Below are positions 4,844-6,612 of a stretch of 6,612 nucleotides of DNA, piece after piece. How positions within the stretch are numbered: the first letter of the stretch is position 1; every line of letters starts with the position of its first letter. The notes beneath the pieces were generated by a model. It did no database searches. It had not been told where the DNA came from and saw only the letters and a list, made by a program, of their open reading frames with translations. The translations under genes and the position numbers were made by a program. The stretch comes from JALOOE01 sp964423545 (lineage in GTDB: Bacteria; Chloroflexota; Anaerolineae; CG2-30-64-16), in assembly GCA_964423545.1 (NCBI GenBank), contig CAYRFV010000301.1:1-6612 (forward strand), given 5' to 3'.

Positions 4844-6612
4844 TCAGGGCCGGATGCTATCGATCGCTGTGCCCGCCGGCGCCGATTGCAGCGTGACTGC
4901 CTTGCCGTCCAGCGTTTGGGCGATCAACTGCCAGCTTTCGCCCTGGCCAGCCAGGTATACGATCTGGTTGGAGCCGAGCCAACGCGGCTCGATTGCGCCC
5001 GATGCCAGGCGTTGCGCCTTGTCACCCGCCGACCCGACGAACAACTGACCGCCGTCCTCGAAGAGAAAACGAGCGCTGTCAGGCGACCAACCGATGAAGC
5101 GGCCGTTGGCAAGGGTCGCGTAGGGCTGTGCGCTTGCGCCGTCTGCTGCCGCCAGCAGGAGCTCGCGCGCGCCGCCTGCTTCGCCGGTCCACCGCGTGTA
5201 GGCCAGGCGTGCGCCGTTCGGCGCCCAGAAGAGCTCCTGTGCCTCGACGCGACCGGCCGGCTGCGCTTCGCCGTTCAGCGGCACGCGATAGAGGGTCAGC
5301 GCAGTCGGTGATTGTGCGTCCGGGATGGCCGCCCACAGGCCGCTGCCGTCGGGCAGCCAGGCGATCTGCCCGGCGAAGGTACGCGCATCGGCCGGCGCTG
5401 CGAAGCGCAGAAGCGCGCGTTCGCTGCCGCCATCGGAGCCGATGAGCCAGAAGCCGGCGTCGCCTGCCCGATCGGGCTCGCGCCGGAGGAAGGCGATTCG
5501 TGTTCCGTCAGGCGCGGCAGCCGGGCGCACCCGCGCATCGCCGCTGCTCAGCCGCTTTCGGCTTCCCGACGCCACGTCAACGACCCACATCTCGATCTGC
5601 GCCGGCGCGCCCTGCGCGACCGGCGTCAACTGAACGGTCACCAAGAGCGCGCCCTTGCCGGGCAGCCAGCGCAGTTCCTGGATGCGCCGCCCCCGATACC
5701 CTGGCGGCGGATCACCGCCCAGGTCGAGCTCTGTCAGCAGCAGCCTGGCATCACCGCCGCCAATCGGCGCCGCCCACACCGCGGTGTCATTGCCCCTGGT
5801 TTGACGATAGGCCACCCACGTGCGATCGCCGGAGATGGCGGGAGCGGTCAGACCTTCGCCCTGTGCCAGTGTGCGAGCGCCCCCGGCGCGATCCAGCACC
5901 GAGACCCCGCGACCGTCAGCTAAGGCCAGCACGGCGTCTGAGGGCAGCGCGGTCAGCGATGCAGTCGTGACCGCCGCAACAACCAGTTCGCTTTTGGCTG
6001 CATCGGCCGCGGCCGCCATGCCGGTCACCTGGGCGCTGCGCGCGGTGGTCACCGTCATGGTCGGCGCGCCGGCGGCCGCCATGGCCGCCGCGGCCGGCGG
6101 TCGATCTGCAGCGAGCGGCGCTGGCGTCGCGGCTGTCACGGTGGGCGCGGCCGTCGGTTCGGGCTGAGTCCTGGCCGCGGGTCGCGTCGGGCCGGCTGCC
6201 GCGGAGGCGGTGCTCTCTGCTGCCTTCTCAGGCAGCTTCGCCACTGGCTGTGCCGTGACCGGCAAGGCAGCCGTCGGCGCCGGGGCTTTGGCTGCCGCTG
6301 CCGGCGCCGCTCCCGCAGCCTTGGACGCCGGAGTCGGCGGCGCCGCTGCCGGTGGCGCTGCAGCTGGCGCTGGATCTGTGGAAGTCGCCGGAGCCGCCGG
6401 GGCCGCTGGCATTTGGGGTGGTGTGGCTGCCTCCGTCGGCTGCGGATGCGCCATGGCTTGTTCAGCCGCAGGCGCAGGATCAGCCAAGCGAGCGAGATTC
6501 TGGGACGGCTGCCACGCCGGCTGGCGCAGCAGAACGGCCGCCGTCACAGCAACCAGCACGACCGCGCCGGCGGCGGCCAGGCCGCGCACCAGCCCGTCGA
6601 ACCAACCCGGCC
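4844..6612 (-). CDS. Membrane-anchored protein with Ala/Pro-rich linker and TolB/PD40-like beta-propeller (N-terminus outside window)
   Basis: The frame is open from the right edge to the TGA at 4844-4846 (588 full codons). A GTG at 6589 is a possible start but has no ribosome binding site, and the seven preceding codons (PGWFDGL) read like coding sequence. I therefore treat the gene as continuing beyond the window. Numbering from that GTG, residues 3-21 are a transmembrane helix (LAAAGAVVLVAVTAAVLL). Residues about 35-200 are a low-complexity Ala/Pro/Thr linker. Residues about 215-581 hold repeated blade motifs of TolB/PD40 type: PAISGDRTWVAYR, RPAAAPDGTRIAFLRR, AGQIAWLPDGSGLWA, LFWAPNGARLAYTR and FIGWSPDSARFLF. 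About six or seven blades fit. Such propellers bind proteins or ligands; no enzyme residues are visible. The propeller is probably extracellular. The missing N-terminus might be a kinase or anti-sigma-like domain, as in other transmembrane propeller proteins, but that is conjecture. Confidence 0.8.
   Translation of the reverse strand, partial: PGWFDGLVRGLAAAGAVVLVAVTAAVLLRQPAWQPSQNLARLADPAPAAEQAMAHPQPTEAATPPQMPAAPAAPATSTDPAPAAAPPAAAPPTPASKAAGAAPAAAAKAPAPTAALPVTAQPVAKLPEKAAESTASAAAGPTRPAARTQPEPTAAPTVTAATPAPLAADRPPAAAAMAAAGAPTMTVTTARSAQVTGMAAAADAAKSELVVAAVTTASLTALPSDAVLALADGRGVSVLDRAGGARTLAQGEGLTAPAISGDRTWVAYRQTRGNDTAVWAAPIGGGDARLLLTELDLGGDPPPGYRGRRIQELRWLPGKGALLVTVQLTPVAQGAPAQIEMWVVDVASGSRKRLSSGDARVRPAAAPDGTRIAFLRREPDRAGDAGFWLIGSDGGSERALLRFAAPADARTFAGQIAWLPDGSGLWAAIPDAQSPTALTLYRVPLNGEAQPAGRVEAQELFWAPNGARLAYTRWTGEAGGARELLLAAADGASAQPYATLANGRFIGWSPDSARFLFEDGGQLFVGSAGDKAQRLASGAIEPRWLGSNQIVYLAGQGESWQLIAQTLDGKAVTLQSAPAGTAIDSIRP

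Noticed and set aside
5312..5923. Plus-strand open frame of 203 codons, and similar ones within 4886-6167
   Set aside because: They are antisense to the propeller gene, whose blade motifs are clear in the minus strand, and have no recognisable features.

Overview
This window is about 6.6 kb of high-G+C bacterial DNA. It most likely comes from a member of the Chloroflexota, of the Anaerolineae, Caldilinea or Roseiflexus type. That placement is inferred from two protein habits I associate with the phylum. One is a solute-binding lipoprotein whose signal peptide is followed by a 'TVVVTATPSPTP' style linker. The other is a set of membrane-anchored proteins with long Thr/Pro/Ala-rich tails of 'TATATLTPEPTATS' type. 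No rRNA or other taxonomic marker is present. I see no tRNA, rRNA, CRISPR array, insertion sequence or phage gene.

Layout, left to right. The 3' end of an unidentified plus-strand gene (1-132) is followed by hairpins, one with a T-run that looks like a terminator. A near-consensus housekeeping promoter with an extended -10 (261-290) then drives a two-gene plus-strand operon. Its first gene is an ECF-type RNA polymerase sigma factor (362-946). Seven bases later comes a single-pass membrane protein (954-1889) with a small cytoplasmic helical domain and a tail of about 200 residues rich in Thr and Pro. It sits where an anti-sigma factor normally sits. A very long inverted repeat (1952-2012) separates this operon from the convergent minus-strand genes and is probably a bidirectional terminator.

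The rest is on the minus strand. Read in its transcription direction from the right edge, it starts with a membrane-anchored protein with an Ala/Pro-rich linker and a TolB/PD40-like beta-propeller. Its N-terminus lies beyond the window. Next comes a 75-base gap with a striking nested palindrome, then fpg/mutM (formamidopyrimidine-DNA glycosylase, base-excision repair). Last is an oligopeptide/dipeptide-type ABC transporter solute-binding lipoprotein with its own strong promoter (3889-3917) and a structured 5' leader. No permease or ATPase gene accompanies it here.

Functionally the window joins three themes: an envelope-linked transcription switch (sigma factor plus membrane partner), substrate capture at the cell surface (binding protein), and DNA repair (fpg). 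The propeller protein could be a surface sensor or scaffold, but its missing N-terminus decides that. The most interesting items are the sigma/membrane-protein pair without a zinc-binding anti-sigma motif, the nested palindrome before fpg, and the long convergent hairpin.
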